64,000 nt of DNA from Halonatronomonas betaini (GCF_015666175.1 NZ_JADPIE010000010.1:1-64000); one strand, 5' to 3'. Numbered from the stretch's first letter, positions 41,534-51,686 are shown. Notes: generated by a model from the sequence alone, not told the origin. Program-made: numbers and translations.

Positions 41534-42475
41534 ATGAATCTTTGGTTGATTGTGGCATTTTTAGTAGCTGGTTTTTTATTTGGTTTCTGGCGACATCAGG
41601 ATAAAAGAGTAAGTAAAGCTTCAGATCTGGTAATATTTTTTGGTCTGATGGTTTTAATCTTTATCATGGGAACTAGAATTGGTGCCGATGAAGAAGTCAT
41701 AGCAGATCTCGGTCAGATAGGTTTTCAGGCCTTTGTCATAGCAGTTGGTGCTATTGCAGGAAGTGTAATCTTTCTTTATCTATTTTCATTTTATCTAAAA
41801 GCAGCTCTGGATCATAAGGAAGGCTCAGTTGATGGCTATCAGGAGATGGTTACAGCTGAAAATGGTGGAGCTTTAAAACTGACAGGCCAGATAATGGCTA
41901 TAGTCATAGCTGGATTAGTTACTGGCTGGCTCTTATTGCCCCAGACAGTTCTGCCAGTATTAGAAAATCTAACTGTAGCCGCCCTGGCAATCTTACTTTT
42001 AGGTGTTGGCATAGATATTGGCCAGAATAGATTGATTTTTAACCAGATCAGAGCATTAGGAATCCGTTTAATCATAATTCCTTTATTTGTAGCATTAGGA
42101 AGTATTTTAGGTGCTGTTATTTCCGGAACCATAATTGGTCTGGCTGCCAATGAAACAGCAGCAGTCGGTGCTGGTTTTGGCTGGTATAGCCTTTCAGCAG
42201 TAATGCTCACAGATTTACATAGTGTTGAGTTAGGCTCTCTGGCATTTTTAACAAATATCATCAGGGAGTTGCTGGCTTTAATCTCCATTCCACTGATATC
42301 AAGATTTTTAGGAGGAATCCCGGCAATTGGACCAGGAGGGGCGACAACAATGGATGTCACCCTGCCTTTATTAAGGGAATCTGGTGGTGAGGCAATAGTC
42401 ATTCCAGCCTTTATCAATGGAGTAATTCTTTCGACCTTGGTCCCAATTCTGGTTCCTTTCTTATTAAATCTATAA
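41534..42475 (+). CDS. LysO-family lysine transporter
   Basis: 313-aa membrane protein of the LysO/YbjE (DUF340, lysine exporter) family with about eight hydrophobic segments. Family landmarks are ILLLGVGIDIGQN, AAVGAGFGWYSLSAVMLTD and the C-terminal GGATTMDVTLPLL. E. coli LysO exports lysine and thialysine; as first gene of a lysine-fermentation operon it might import lysine, act as an exchanger or guard against excess lysine. It starts after AGAGGAGGA. Confidence 0.85.
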   Translation: MNLWLIVAFLVAGFLFGFWRHQDKRVSKASDLVIFFGLMVLIFIMGTRIGADEEVIADLGQIGFQAFVIAVGAIAGSVIFLYLFSFYLKAALDHKEGSVDGYQEMVTAENGGALKLTGQIMAIVIAGLVTGWLLLPQTVLPVLENLTVAALAILLLGVGIDIGQNRLIFNQIRALGIRLIIIPLFVALGSILGAVISGTIIGLAANETAAVGAGFGWYSLSAVMLTDLHSVELGSLAFLTNIIRELLALISIPLISRFLGGIPAIGPGGATTMDVTLPLLRESGGEAIVIPAFINGVILSTLVPILVPFLLNL

Positions 42476-42487
42476 AGGAGTGAAGAA

Positions 42488-43627
42488 ATGGCTGGAAAGT
42501 TAATAGATGAAATTTTAATAAAAAACAAAAATTCAGATATAAAAGTTATCTCATTAATTGGACTGGCAAAGAATGCCGGTAAAACAGTGGCCTTTAATCA
42601 GCTTGTATCAGAGTTAGCCCATGAAGGCTATCAACTCGGACTGGTCTCATTTGGCAGGGATGGGGAAGAGATAGATGCAGTTACAAATAAAGAAAAACCA
42701 GGAATAACTATACCTTCCGGGACCTATTTTGTTACAGCAGAAAATGTTAAAGCAGATCTAAATACTGAGTTTCAGGTTTATAAAACAACTGATATTTCAA
42801 CAACATTAGGCAGAGTTAATATCTATAAGAATACAGGTTTCTTTAATAAAGAGATAGAACTTGCAGGCGTCAATAGAATTAGTAATCTGGAAAAAATCAA
42901 AAAGTTCTTAGCTGAAAAGGTTGAATACCTGATTGTTGATGGAGCTTTGGATAGAAAAAGTTCATCTCTGCCAGGACTATCTGATAAAACAATACTGGCC
43001 ACAGGGGCAGTTCTTGCTCCAGATATTGCTGGAGTTATAGATAAAACTTCACTGGCTGTTAAAAAGCTGCTTCTACCCAGGGTCCAATCTGATGAAGAAA
43101 GAGATATTTATCAAAAATTAATTAGTCAGCATCAGAGTAAGAATAAAGAATTACCAGGGGGCTGGCTGGTAGAAGTTGAAAGCAGAGATGGAGATAGTAA
43201 CCCTGAAATTAAAAATCTCATTGAGCTAAAATCTAATAGTTCTTTAGGTATATCAAGAGAATTAGATAAGAAATTAAAAAAAATATCAACAGATCAAACT
43301 ACTTCTAAAACCCTGGTTTTATCAGGGGCTTTAACCGATAGTCTCGGGCAGAAACTATCTGAAGATCATAGATGCAGAAACTTTAAAGTTGTTATTCAGG
43401 ATGGTACTAGAGTATTTTTAAGGAAGAGATATTTAGGCTTACTTAAAAGGAATCAGGTTAAAATTGAAGTATTAAAAGAGATTAATCTGGCTGCAATCAC
43501 AGTCAATCCACATAATCCAGAAGGAAGAGATCTGGATTCAAAAGAAATAAGAGAAGAACTAAAAAGTTTATTTCCTGAAATACCTATATATGATGTAAAA
43601 TCAACAGATTACTATAGCAAAAAATAG
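42488..43627 (+). CDS. kamB: KamB-like lysine 5,6-aminomutase reactivase component
   Basis: 379-aa P-loop protein (GLAKNAGKTVAFNQ) with no strong similarity to common enzymes. In lysine-fermentation operons, a protein of this size and motif directly before kamDE is called KamB, proposed to be part of an ATP-dependent reactivating complex for the B12-dependent aminomutase. Further visible blocks: VEYLIVDGALDRKSS and AAITVNPHNPEGRDLDS. The proposed partner KamC (MutS-like) is not seen in this window. Function is from context, not shown here. Confidence 0.65.
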   Translation: MAGKLIDEILIKNKNSDIKVISLIGLAKNAGKTVAFNQLVSELAHEGYQLGLVSFGRDGEEIDAVTNKEKPGITIPSGTYFVTAENVKADLNTEFQVYKTTDISTTLGRVNIYKNTGFFNKEIELAGVNRISNLEKIKKFLAEKVEYLIVDGALDRKSSSLPGLSDKTILATGAVLAPDIAGVIDKTSLAVKKLLLPRVQSDEERDIYQKLISQHQSKNKELPGGWLVEVESRDGDSNPEIKNLIELKSNSSLGISRELDKKLKKISTDQTTSKTLVLSGALTDSLGQKLSEDHRCRNFKVVIQDGTRVFLRKRYLGLLKRNQVKIEVLKEINLAAITVNPHNPEGRDLDSKEIREELKSLFPEIPIYDVKSTDYYSKK

Positions 43628-43664
43628 CAACTAGTCTATTTATTTTTGGGGGGGATTAATTAGT

Positions 43665-45236
43665 ATGGCAAAATTAGATTTAGATCAGAATAAAGTTGAG
43701 CGCTGTCGCGCTGCTTCAGTCAGTATAGCTGATAGTGTTGATAATTACATAGAAGGATTAACAACAACTTCAGTTGAACGGACTATATTAAGATTGTATG
43801 GAATTGATGGGGTAGATTCTGAAGAGATACCGGTACCTAACCTTATTGTCGAGCAACTCGATAAAGCAGATTTATTAAAAACTGGCGCTGCAATCAGGCT
43901 TGGCCAGGCATTGCTTGAAAGCAAAATGAGTGTAGAGGACTTATCAGAAGCAGTAGCAGAAAATAAAGCTGATATTGTTAAGTTGGTCAATAACTCTAAT
44001 CATAACATCAGTAAAGTTAAATCCTATATGAGAGAAATGGCCAGTGATAGGGCCAAAAAGATTAAAGCTACCAGAGAAAAGAGAGATGAATTACAGCAGG
44101 AATATCCACCAGGACCTAAGCCCTGGTTATACGTAATCGTGGCCACAGGTAATATTTATGAAGATGTTCAGCAGGCCAGAGCAGCAGCCAGGCAGGGAGC
44201 TGACATTGTTGCTGTTATAAGAAGTACAGCCCAGAGCCTTTTAGATTATGTCCCCTATGGACCAACGACAGAGGGTTTTGGCGGAACCTATGCAACCCAG
44301 GAAAACTTTAAGATAATGCGGGAAGCCCTTGACGAGGTAGGCCAGGAAGAAGGCCGTTATATCCAGCTTGTTAATTATTGCTCCGGGCTCTGTATGCCAG
44401 AGATAGCAGCCATGGGAGCCATTGAAAGGCTGGATATGATGTTAAATGATGCCATGTACGGAATCCTTTTTAGAGATATTAATATGAAGAGGACTTTTGT
44501 CGATCAATATTTTTCCAGGTTGATAAATGCCTACGCAGGCATTATTATTAATACAGGAGAAGATAATTATCTCACAACTGCAGATGCCTTAACTGAAGCC
44601 CATACAGTTGTGGCCTCTCAATTTATTAATGAGGAACTGGCCAGCAGAAGTCAGTTGCCACCTGAACTAATGGGTCTTGGCCATGCCTTTGAAATTGATC
44701 CAACAGTTGAAGATGGCTTCCTGCTAGAAATTGCCCAGGCTCAACTGGTAAGGCAGCTATTTCCTGAGGCACCATTAAAATATATGCCACCAACAAAATA
44801 TATGACTGGCGATATCTTTAAAGGTCATCTCCAGGATGGCATGTTCAATCTAACATCAATTTTAACTGGCCAGGGTATTCAGCTATTAGGAATGCTAACC
44901 GAGGCAATCCATACTCCTTTCATGCAGGATCGGGCCCTCAGCCTTGATAATGCAAAGTATATCTTCAATAATGCCAGAAATCTTGGCGATGAGATCCAGT
45001 TTAAACCTGATGGTAAAATTCAAAAGCGGGCTGATCAGGTTCTCGATGAAACTGTTGAGATGCTTGAAGAGATAGCTGAAGAAGGCTTAATCTCAGCCCT
45101 TGAGTCAGGACTTTTTGCCGGAATTGAAAGGCCAAGAGATGGCGGCAAAGGCAAAGATGGTGTAATCAAAAAATCATCAGACTATTACAATCCCTTTGCT
45201 GAAATATTTAGAAAGGAGTTGATTGCCAGTGAGTAG
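43665..45236 (+). CDS. kamD: lysine 5,6-aminomutase alpha subunit
   Basis: 523-aa large subunit of the adenosylcobalamin- and PLP-dependent lysine 5,6-aminomutase, which turns beta-lysine into 3,5-diaminohexanoate and D-lysine into 2,5-diaminohexanoate. The catalytic barrel shows PPGPKPWLYVIVATGNIYED-type and GADIVAVIRSTAQSLLDYVPYGPTTEG-type segments and QLVNYCSGLCMPEIAAMGAIERLD-type blocks, all typical of KamD. Length is normal. The 3' end overlaps kamE by several bases, so the two subunits are coupled. Confidence 0.95.
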   Translation: MAKLDLDQNKVERCRAASVSIADSVDNYIEGLTTTSVERTILRLYGIDGVDSEEIPVPNLIVEQLDKADLLKTGAAIRLGQALLESKMSVEDLSEAVAENKADIVKLVNNSNHNISKVKSYMREMASDRAKKIKATREKRDELQQEYPPGPKPWLYVIVATGNIYEDVQQARAAARQGADIVAVIRSTAQSLLDYVPYGPTTEGFGGTYATQENFKIMREALDEVGQEEGRYIQLVNYCSGLCMPEIAAMGAIERLDMMLNDAMYGILFRDINMKRTFVDQYFSRLINAYAGIIINTGEDNYLTTADALTEAHTVVASQFINEELASRSQLPPELMGLGHAFEIDPTVEDGFLLEIAQAQLVRQLFPEAPLKYMPPTKYMTGDIFKGHLQDGMFNLTSILTGQGIQLLGMLTEAIHTPFMQDRALSLDNAKYIFNNARNLGDEIQFKPDGKIQKRADQVLDETVEMLEEIAEEGLISALESGLFAGIERPRDGGKGKDGVIKKSSDYYNPFAEIFRKELIASE

Positions 45237-45984
45237 AGACTTAACAGCTGTTAAACCATATGGCGATACAATGAACGATGGTAAAATTCAGTTAAGCTTT
45301 ACATTGCCAGTTCCAGCAGGCCCTGAAGGAAAAGAAGCAGCTAGAAAAATGGCATCCCAGCTCAATCTAAAAGAAGTAGAAGTTGTTCATACCAGGGATC
45401 TTGGCGAAGATTTCTCATTTTATGTTGTCTATGGCCAGACCGACAAAACAGTTGATTATACTAAAATCAGAGTGGCCCGAGCAACAACATCAGTAATGGA
45501 CTATTACGAGATAAATGATTATATAGAAGAACATATCGGCCGCCCCTTAAGAGTTGTTGGAGCCTGTACCGGCTCTGATGCCCATACAGTTGGCCTTGAT
45601 GCAATCATGAACATGAAAGGTTACTCCGGAGAATACGGTCTTGAGCGGTATCCAATGTTTAAGACACTCAATCTTGGCAGTCAGGTTCCAAATGAAGAAT
45701 TAATTCATAAAGCCCTGGAATTTGAAGCAGATGCTATTTTAGTATCCCAGGTTGTAACCCAGAAGGATATCCATGTTAAGAATCTAACTGAATTAGTAGA
45801 ACTATTAGAGGCAGAGAGATTAAGAGATAAATTCACAATAGTTGTTGGTGGACCAAGAATCAGTCACGAGCTTGCACTTGAATTAGGATTCGATGCCGGG
45901 TTTGGAATTGGAACACTGCCACCGGAAGTAGCCTCATTTTTAGCAGAAAAATTAAGCTCTGAAATTAATAAGGAGGAGAATTAA
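45229..45984 (+). CDS. kamE: lysine 5,6-aminomutase beta subunit (B12- and PLP-binding)
   Basis: About 251-aa small subunit with a Rossmann-like cobalamin domain. [19 protein letters not shown] contains the DxHxxG cobalt-ligand histidine and, shortly after, the lysine (in NMKGYSG) that binds PLP as an internal aldimine. AAGGAG at 45213-45218 favours GTG at 45229; TTG at 45223 is too near. It follows kamD with overlap and precedes kal. Confidence 0.95.
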   Translation: MSRDLTAVKPYGDTMNDGKIQLSFTLPVPAGPEGKEAARKMASQLNLKEVEVVHTRDLGEDFSFYVVYGQTDKTVDYTKIRVARATTSVMDYYEINDYIEEHIGRPLRVVGACTGSDAHTVGLDAIMNMKGYSGEYGLERYPMFKTLNLGSQVPNEELIHKALEFEADAILVSQVVTQKDIHVKNLTELVELLEAERLRDKFTIVVGGPRISHELALELGFDAGFGIGTLPPEVASFLAEKLSSEINKEEN

Positions 45985-45986
45985 TC

Positions 45987-46376
45987 ATGATTACAGCTAA
46001 AATCCGTCTCAGAATGAGTAATGCCGATGCCCACTATGCAGGTAATTTAGTTGATGGCGCAAAGATGTTAGAACTTTTTGGCGATGTAGCCACAGAATTA
46101 TTAATAAGAAATGATGGAGATGAAGGACTCTTTGTCTCCTATGATAATGTCGAATTTACAGCCCCAGTTTATGCCGGTGATTATATTGAAGCCAGAGGGA
46201 AAATTGTAAAAGTCGGTAATTCTTCAAGAAAAATGGAATTTGAAGCCTACAAAGTTATTGCACCAGCTGAAGACGCAGAATTCGAATCAGCTGCCCAGGT
46301 CCTTGATGAACCGGTGCTTGTCTGCAGAGCAGAGGGAACCTGTGTCGTTCCAAAAGAAAGACAGCGGGAAGTGTAA
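45987..46376 (+). CDS. kal: 3-aminobutyryl-CoA ammonia-lyase
   Basis: 129-aa hotdog-fold enzyme that eliminates ammonia from L-3-aminobutyryl-CoA to give crotonyl-CoA. The sequence ([29 protein letters not shown] in separate blocks, [13 protein letters not shown]) and its place next to kce and kdd identify it as Kal. Two bases separate it from kamE, and AAGGAGGAG precedes its start. Confidence 0.9.
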   Translation: MITAKIRLRMSNADAHYAGNLVDGAKMLELFGDVATELLIRNDGDEGLFVSYDNVEFTAPVYAGDYIEARGKIVKVGNSSRKMEFEAYKVIAPAEDAEFESAAQVLDEPVLVCRAEGTCVVPKERQREV

Positions 46377-46379
46377 TCC

Positions 46380-47195
46380 ATGGATAAACTAATTATAACA
46401 GCAGCAATCTGTGGAGCCGAGGTAACAAAGGAGGATAATCCCAACTTACCGATAACTCCAGAGGAGATAGCCCTTGAAGCCAGGAAAGCTGAAGAAGCTG
46501 GAGCAGCCATAATCCATCTCCATGTCAGAGATGAAGATGGTCAGCCAACCCAGAGCAAAGAGCGTTTTGCCGAGGTTATTGAAGCTATCGAATCTGAAGG
46601 TGTTACAGCAATTATTCAACCCTCAACAGGCGGGGCAGCAGGTATGAATTGGAAAGAAAGAATTCAACCAGTTTATTTAGAACCTGAGATGGCCACCTTA
46701 GATTGCGGAACAACTAATTTTGGTGATGAGATCTTTGTAAATGATCTTCCATTAATGCGGAATTTCGCAAGAGAGATGCGGGACCTTAATATACTGCCAG
46801 AGTTAGAATGTTTTGAACCAGGCCATATTTATAATGCCCTGCAATTAAAGAGAGAAGGTCTTCTTACTGGACATCTCCATTTTGATCTGGTTCTGGGAGT
46901 TCCAGGGGCAATGCCAGCCTCAATAAAAAATCTCCTATTTATGGTTGAACATCTACCTGAAGAGGCAACCTGGACAGTGGCAGGAATTGGCCGCCATGAG
47001 CTCAGTCTGGCCTGTCATGCCCTGGTAATGGGCGGTCATATCAGAGTCGGTTTTGAAGATAATATCTATTACAGTAAAGGCAGGCTGGCAGAAAGTAATG
47101 CCGAATTAGTAGAAAGAATCGTTAGAATGGCTAGAGAAGTTAACAGGGAAGTGGCAACCCCTGCTGAGGCCAGAGAAATCTTAAAGATTAAATAA
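46380..47195 (+). CDS. kce: 3-keto-5-aminohexanoate cleavage enzyme
   Basis: 271-aa Zn-dependent TIM-barrel enzyme (DUF849/BKACE family). Kce condenses 3-keto-5-aminohexanoate with acetyl-CoA and cleaves it to acetoacetate and 3-aminobutyryl-CoA. Family motifs: AAICGAEVTKEDNPNLPIT, IIHLHVRDEDGQPT (metal-binding histidines), QPSTGGAAGM and GGHIRVGFEDNIYYSKGRLA. Three bases after kal; expressed as part of the same operon. Confidence 0.95.
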   Translation: MDKLIITAAICGAEVTKEDNPNLPITPEEIALEARKAEEAGAAIIHLHVRDEDGQPTQSKERFAEVIEAIESEGVTAIIQPSTGGAAGMNWKERIQPVYLEPEMATLDCGTTNFGDEIFVNDLPLMRNFAREMRDLNILPELECFEPGHIYNALQLKREGLLTGHLHFDLVLGVPGAMPASIKNLLFMVEHLPEEATWTVAGIGRHELSLACHALVMGGHIRVGFEDNIYYSKGRLAESNAELVERIVRMAREVNREVATPAEAREILKIK

Positions 47196-47215
47196 TTTAA
47201 CTGGAGGGTCAGTAA

Positions 47216-48253
47216 ATGAATAAGGGCAATAAATTTGGAATCCACAGAGTTATCAAACCGGTTGGAGCATTACCCCAGCCAGCAGAGAAAATTGATAATA
47301 CAATGGAGATTTATGATAACGAAATATTAATTGATGTCGATACTTTAAATATAGATTCTGCAAGTTTTACTCAGATCAAGGAGGAAGCAGACGGGGATAT
47401 CGAGAATATTAAAGGTAAGATGCTGGAGATAGTTAATAATCGCGGCAAACACCATAATCCTGTCACCGGTTCTGGCGGAATGCTAATAGGTAGAGTGGCT
47501 GAGATCGGGCCAAAACTTAAAGATAGAGATCTTCAAGTTGGCGATAAGATTGCAACACTGGTCTCTCTTTCATTAACTCCATTAAATATTGAAAGAATAA
47601 AAGAAGTCCGTTCAGCAGTTGATCAGGTAGATATTGAAGGCCAGGCAATTCTTTTTGAAAGTGGAATCTATGCAAAACTTCCAGAAGATATGTCAGAAAC
47701 CCTTGCCCTGGCAGTACTTGATGTTGCCGGTGCAGCCGCCCAGACAGCCAGGCTTGTAAATTCTGGAGATAATGTCTTAATAATCGGAGCCGGCGGCAAA
47801 TCAGGTATGCTCTGTCTCCATGAGGCCAAAAAGCGGGCTGGAGTCACTGGGAATGTAATCGCTTTAGATTATGGCTATGAAGCTATCTCAAGGATTAAAA
47901 AACTCGGTCTTGCAGATGAAATTATTCAGGCAGATGCAACAGACCCAACGGCAGTCTATAAAAGCGTCCAGGAAGCCACTGATGGCAATTTAGCTGATAT
48001 TGTAATTAACTGTGTTAATATTCCAAATACAGAGATGGCTTCAATTCTTCCATGTAGAGATAGAGGCAAAATCTATTTCTTTAGCATGGCAACCAGCTTT
48101 ACCGGGGCTGCTTTAGGGGCTGAAGGTGTTGGCAAAGACGTTGAGATGATTATAGGCAATGGTTATACCAGAGGTCATTCAGAAATTTCACTGGCAATTA
48201 TGCAGGAGAATCAAAAACTTAGAGATATTTTTGAGAATCTATACACGGTCTAA
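47216..48253 (+). CDS. kdd: L-erythro-3,5-diaminohexanoate dehydrogenase
   Basis: 345-aa NAD-dependent dehydrogenase with a Rossmann motif (LIIGAGGKSGMLCLHEAKKR) and MDR-like layout, converting 3,5-diaminohexanoate to 3-keto-5-aminohexanoate. Length and the N-terminal FGIHRVIKPVGALPQPA are typical of Kdd. It starts after TGGAGGGTC, 20 bases past kce. Confidence 0.95.
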   Translation: MNKGNKFGIHRVIKPVGALPQPAEKIDNTMEIYDNEILIDVDTLNIDSASFTQIKEEADGDIENIKGKMLEIVNNRGKHHNPVTGSGGMLIGRVAEIGPKLKDRDLQVGDKIATLVSLSLTPLNIERIKEVRSAVDQVDIEGQAILFESGIYAKLPEDMSETLALAVLDVAGAAAQTARLVNSGDNVLIIGAGGKSGMLCLHEAKKRAGVTGNVIALDYGYEAISRIKKLGLADEIIQADATDPTAVYKSVQEATDGNLADIVINCVNIPNTEMASILPCRDRGKIYFFSMATSFTGAALGAEGVGKDVEMIIGNGYTRGHSEISLAIMQENQKLRDIFENLYTV

Positions 48254-48273
48254 AATTAAGGGGGAAGTAAAAA

Positions 48274-49116
48274 ATGGAAAAGATAGGTGTAATCGGTGCA
48301 GGTACAATGGGTAGCGGGATTGCACAGATAGCTGCAACTGCAGGCTATCATGTTATTCTCCGTGATATCAATCAGGAAGTTTTAGAAAAGGGACTTGCTA
48401 CAATCGAAAAAAACCTTGATCGTTCTATTAAAAAGGATAGATTGAATGAATCTGAGAAAGAAGATATTCTAGCTAGAATAGATACAGTAATTGAATATGG
48501 AAGTCTCTCAGAAGTTGACCTTGTCATTGAAGCGGCTCCAGAGGATTTAAGTCTAAAACAGGAGCTCTTTAAAAAGCTTGATAGTATCTGTAAGCCTGAA
48601 GCCATTCTGGCCACTAATACATCTGCTTTAAGTATTACAGAGCTGGCAACAGTAACTGAGCGGCCAGATAAAGTAATTGGTATTCATTTCTTTAATCCAG
48701 TACCTGTTATGGGTTTAGTCGAAATTATTAGAGCTCTTCCAACCTCAGATCAGACCTTTGATTTAGCAAGCGAGCTGGTAGAAGATTTAGGAAAATCACC
48801 AGTAGAAGTTGAAGAGGCCCCAGGCTTTGTCGTTAATAGGATCTTAGTTCCAATGATTAATGAGGCAGTCTTTATGCTCTCCGAGGGGGTAGCATCAGCT
48901 GAAGATATTGATACAGCAATGAAAAAAGGAGCCAATCATCCAATTGGACCTCTGGCTCTGGCTGATATGATTGGCCTTGATGTCTGTCTGGCAATTATGG
49001 ATACCCTTGAAGAAGAATTTAAAGACTCTAAATATAGAGCAGCACCTCTCTTAAGGAAAAAAGTTAGAGGCGGAGAATTAGGCAGGAAAACAGGTAAAGG
49101 TTTCTATAAATATTAA
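48274..49116 (+). CDS. hbd: 3-hydroxybutyryl-CoA dehydrogenase
   Basis: 280-aa 3-hydroxyacyl-CoA dehydrogenase. NAD-binding motif [17 protein letters not shown] starts at residue 4; catalytic and substrate segments [16 protein letters not shown] and [16 protein letters not shown] are present, and the protein ends [11 protein letters not shown]. It links acetoacetyl-CoA and crotonyl-CoA metabolism through 3-hydroxybutyryl-CoA; no crotonase is in the window. It is in the lysine operon after kdd. Confidence 0.94.
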   Translation: MEKIGVIGAGTMGSGIAQIAATAGYHVILRDINQEVLEKGLATIEKNLDRSIKKDRLNESEKEDILARIDTVIEYGSLSEVDLVIEAAPEDLSLKQELFKKLDSICKPEAILATNTSALSITELATVTERPDKVIGIHFFNPVPVMGLVEIIRALPTSDQTFDLASELVEDLGKSPVEVEEAPGFVVNRILVPMINEAVFMLSEGVASAEDIDTAMKKGANHPIGPLALADMIGLDVCLAIMDTLEEEFKDSKYRAAPLLRKKVRGGELGRKTGKGFYKY

Positions 49117-49143
49117 GATCTCTAATAACTGGAGGTAGTTTAG

Positions 49144-49791
49144 ATGGCCAAACTTGTAAATAAGGATAAGATTAAATCTCTATTTGCTGATGAACAGAGT
49201 TTGATGGTAGGAGGATTTATTGAATCAGGAGTTCCAGCAGAATTAATTAAAATTTTACTGGATAGTGGAGCCAGGGATCTAACTTTAATTGCCAATGATA
49301 CCGGTTTTGATGATAAAACTTTCGGGCAATTAGTAGTTGAAAAGAGATTAAAAAAGGCGATAGTATCTCATATTGGCACTAACCGGGAGACTGGGAAGCA
49401 GATGAATGCCGGAGAACTGGAAGTCGAACTTACTCCCCAGGGAACATTAATTGAGCAGATCAGAGCCGGTGGAGCCGGGCTGGGTGGAATCTTAACTCAG
49501 ACTGGAATCGGAACAACAGTCGCAGAGGATCAAAGAATAATTGAAGTTGATGGCGAAGATTATATCCTGGCCAGGCCCTTACAGGCTGATATAGCCCTGG
49601 TTAAAGCCTGGAAGGCAGATAAAAAAGGCAACCTGATTTATCGCTATGCAGCCAGAAACTTTAATCCAATAGTTGCAACAGCCGCTGATATTGTAATTGT
49701 TGAAGCTGACGAAATCCTGGAAGTTGGCGAGATAGATTCCAATCAAGTCATGACCCCTGGACTTTTTGTCGATTATATTCTAGAAAAATAA
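49144..49791 (+). CDS. CoA-transferase subunit A
   Basis: 215-aa alpha subunit of an AtoD/ScoA-type 3-oxoacid CoA-transferase. Motifs: MVGGFIESGVPAELIKIL at the N-terminus, GIGTTVAEDQ and the conserved NLIYRYAARNFNP. In lysine fermentation it moves CoA from butyryl-CoA to acetoacetate (butyryl-CoA:acetoacetate CoA-transferase). Its beta partner is separated from it by the thiolase gene, an unusual order. Confidence 0.9.
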   Translation: MAKLVNKDKIKSLFADEQSLMVGGFIESGVPAELIKILLDSGARDLTLIANDTGFDDKTFGQLVVEKRLKKAIVSHIGTNRETGKQMNAGELEVELTPQGTLIEQIRAGGAGLGGILTQTGIGTTVAEDQRIIEVDGEDYILARPLQADIALVKAWKADKKGNLIYRYAARNFNPIVATAADIVIVEADEILEVGEIDSNQVMTPGLFVDYILEK

Positions 49792-49815
49792 GAGTAACCT
49801 GAGGAGGTTATAATA

Positions 49816-50997
49816 ATGGAGAAAGTTGTAATAGCAAGTGCCACCAGAACAGCAATTGGTAGCTTTGGTAAAAGTTTAAAGAAAGTCCCTGCTGTTGATT
49901 TAGGTGCAACTGTCATAAAAAGTGCTCTAGAAAGAGCAGGTATAGATAAAGAATTAGTCGATGAAGTCTTAATAGGTAATATCCTGCAGGCCGGCCAGGG
50001 TCAGAACCCAGCCCGTCAGGCAGCATTAAAAGCCGGTCTACCAGAAACAGTTCCAGCGACAACTATTAATAAAGTCTGTGGCTCAGGTTTAAAGACAGTC
50101 AATCTGGCTGCCCAGAGTATCATGCTTGGTGAGCATGATATTGTTGTAGCTGGCGGAATCGAAAATATGAGCAGATCTGGATATTATCTGCCAAATGCCC
50201 GCTGGGGCGAAAAGATGGGCCATGGAGAGATGATAGATTTAATGATCCATGATGGCCTCTGGGATGCCTTCAATGATTACCATATGGGGATCACAGCTGA
50301 AAATCTTGCAGAAAAATATGATATTACCAGGGAAGAGCAGGATGAATTTGCAGCAAAGAGTCAGAATAAAGCTGAAAAAGCCTGGGAAGAGGGCCGTTTT
50401 GAAGATGAAATAACTCCGGTTGAGATTCCACAGCGGAAAGGTGACCCTGAAATCTTCGATAAAGATGAATATTACCGTAAAGGTGTCACAGCTGAAGGCT
50501 TAGGTAAATTAAGGCCTGCTTTCAAAAGTGACGGAACTGTAACAGCCGGTAATGCTTCAGGTATTAACGATGGTGCAGCAGTCCTTGTTCTAATGAGTGA
50601 GAAAAGGGCCCAGGAACTAGGTATCAAGCCAATCGCAACCTTTGTTGCCCATGCTTCTGCAGCAGTAGATCCGGCCATAATGGGTATCGGTCCAGTTCCA
50701 GCAACCCAGCTGGCTTTAGACAGAGCCGGGCTCGATATTTCAGATATTGAACTGGTTGAGGCCAATGAAGCCTTTGCAGCCCAGTCCCTGGCAGTCTTAA
50801 AGGAATTAAACTTTGATCCAGAGATAGTTAATGTCAATGGTGGAGCAATCGCCCTTGGCCATCCAATTGGAGCCAGCGGCACAAGAATTTTAGTCACCCT
50901 TATCCATGAAATGATTAAAAGAGATAATCGTTACGGACTGGCAACTCTTTGCATTGGCGGCGGTCAGGGAATTACAACAATAGTTGAAAGGAATTAG
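49816..50997 (+). CDS. acetyl-CoA C-acetyltransferase (thiolase)
   Basis: 393-aa thiolase cleaving acetoacetyl-CoA to two acetyl-CoA. The nucleophilic cysteine is in [10 protein letters not shown], and the C-terminal motifs [17 protein letters not shown] and TLCIGGGQG carry the second histidine and cysteine. It completes conversion of the acetoacetate branch of lysine to acetyl-CoA. ATG follows GAGGAGGTTATAATA. It lies between the two CoA-transferase subunits. Confidence 0.95.
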   Translation: MEKVVIASATRTAIGSFGKSLKKVPAVDLGATVIKSALERAGIDKELVDEVLIGNILQAGQGQNPARQAALKAGLPETVPATTINKVCGSGLKTVNLAAQSIMLGEHDIVVAGGIENMSRSGYYLPNARWGEKMGHGEMIDLMIHDGLWDAFNDYHMGITAENLAEKYDITREEQDEFAAKSQNKAEKAWEEGRFEDEITPVEIPQRKGDPEIFDKDEYYRKGVTAEGLGKLRPAFKSDGTVTAGNASGINDGAAVLVLMSEKRAQELGIKPIATFVAHASAAVDPAIMGIGPVPATQLALDRAGLDISDIELVEANEAFAAQSLAVLKELNFDPEIVNVNGGAIALGHPIGASGTRILVTLIHEMIKRDNRYGLATLCIGGGQGITTIVERN

Positions 50998-51012
50998 ACA
51001 GGAGGTATTTTA

Positions 51013-51666
51013 ATGTCAGATATAAGAGAGAGAATTACCAGAAGAATTGCCCAGGAGCTTAAAGATGGCGAGGTCGTCAATCTGGGCATAGGTATGCCAA
51101 CGATGGTAGCTGATTATATCTCTGATGATATAGATATAACCCTTCAGACAGAAAACGGCTTTGTTGGAGTCGGGCCAACTCCTCCAGAAGGCGAGGAAGA
51201 TCCTGATATAGTCAACGCAGGTGGCCAGCCAGTTACAATTAAAGACGGAGGAGCCTGCTTTGATTCAGCCACATCCTTTACCATAATCAGAGGTGGCCAT
51301 CTTGATACAACAGTTCTCGGAGCTCTTCAGGTAGATGAAAAAGGCAATCTGGCCAACTGGATGATCCCAGGTAAATTAGTTCCTGGAATGGGCGGTGCAA
51401 TGGATCTGACAGTTGGAGCCAAACAGGTGATTGTCGCTACAACCCATACAACTAAAAAAGGCGATCCAAAGATCCTTAAAGAATGTGATCTGCCATTAAC
51501 TGCAGCCGGTGAAGTCGATATGATTGTAACAGAACTGGCGGTCATAAAAATCACAGATAAAGGGCTTTTTTTAACAGAAATTGCTGAAGGTACTTCTGTC
51601 GAAGAAGTAAAAGCCAGAACTGGAGCAAAATTAAAGGTTAGCACAGATCTGAAAACCTTTAAATAA
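51013..51666 (+). CDS. CoA-transferase subunit B
   Basis: 217-aa beta subunit of the AtoA/ScoB type. VVNLGIGMPTMVADYI opens the CoA-binding fold and TENGFVGVGPTP holds the catalytic glutamate (ENG). It pairs with the subunit A gene 1.2 kb upstream. ATG follows AGGAGGTATTTTA. A terminator closes the operon. Confidence 0.92.
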   Translation: MSDIRERITRRIAQELKDGEVVNLGIGMPTMVADYISDDIDITLQTENGFVGVGPTPPEGEEDPDIVNAGGQPVTIKDGGACFDSATSFTIIRGGHLDTTVLGALQVDEKGNLANWMIPGKLVPGMGGAMDLTVGAKQVIVATTHTTKKGDPKILKECDLPLTAAGEVDMIVTELAVIKITDKGLFLTEIAEGTSVEEVKARTGAKLKVSTDLKTFK

Positions 51667-51686
51667 AGATAATATAATTAAGCAGC

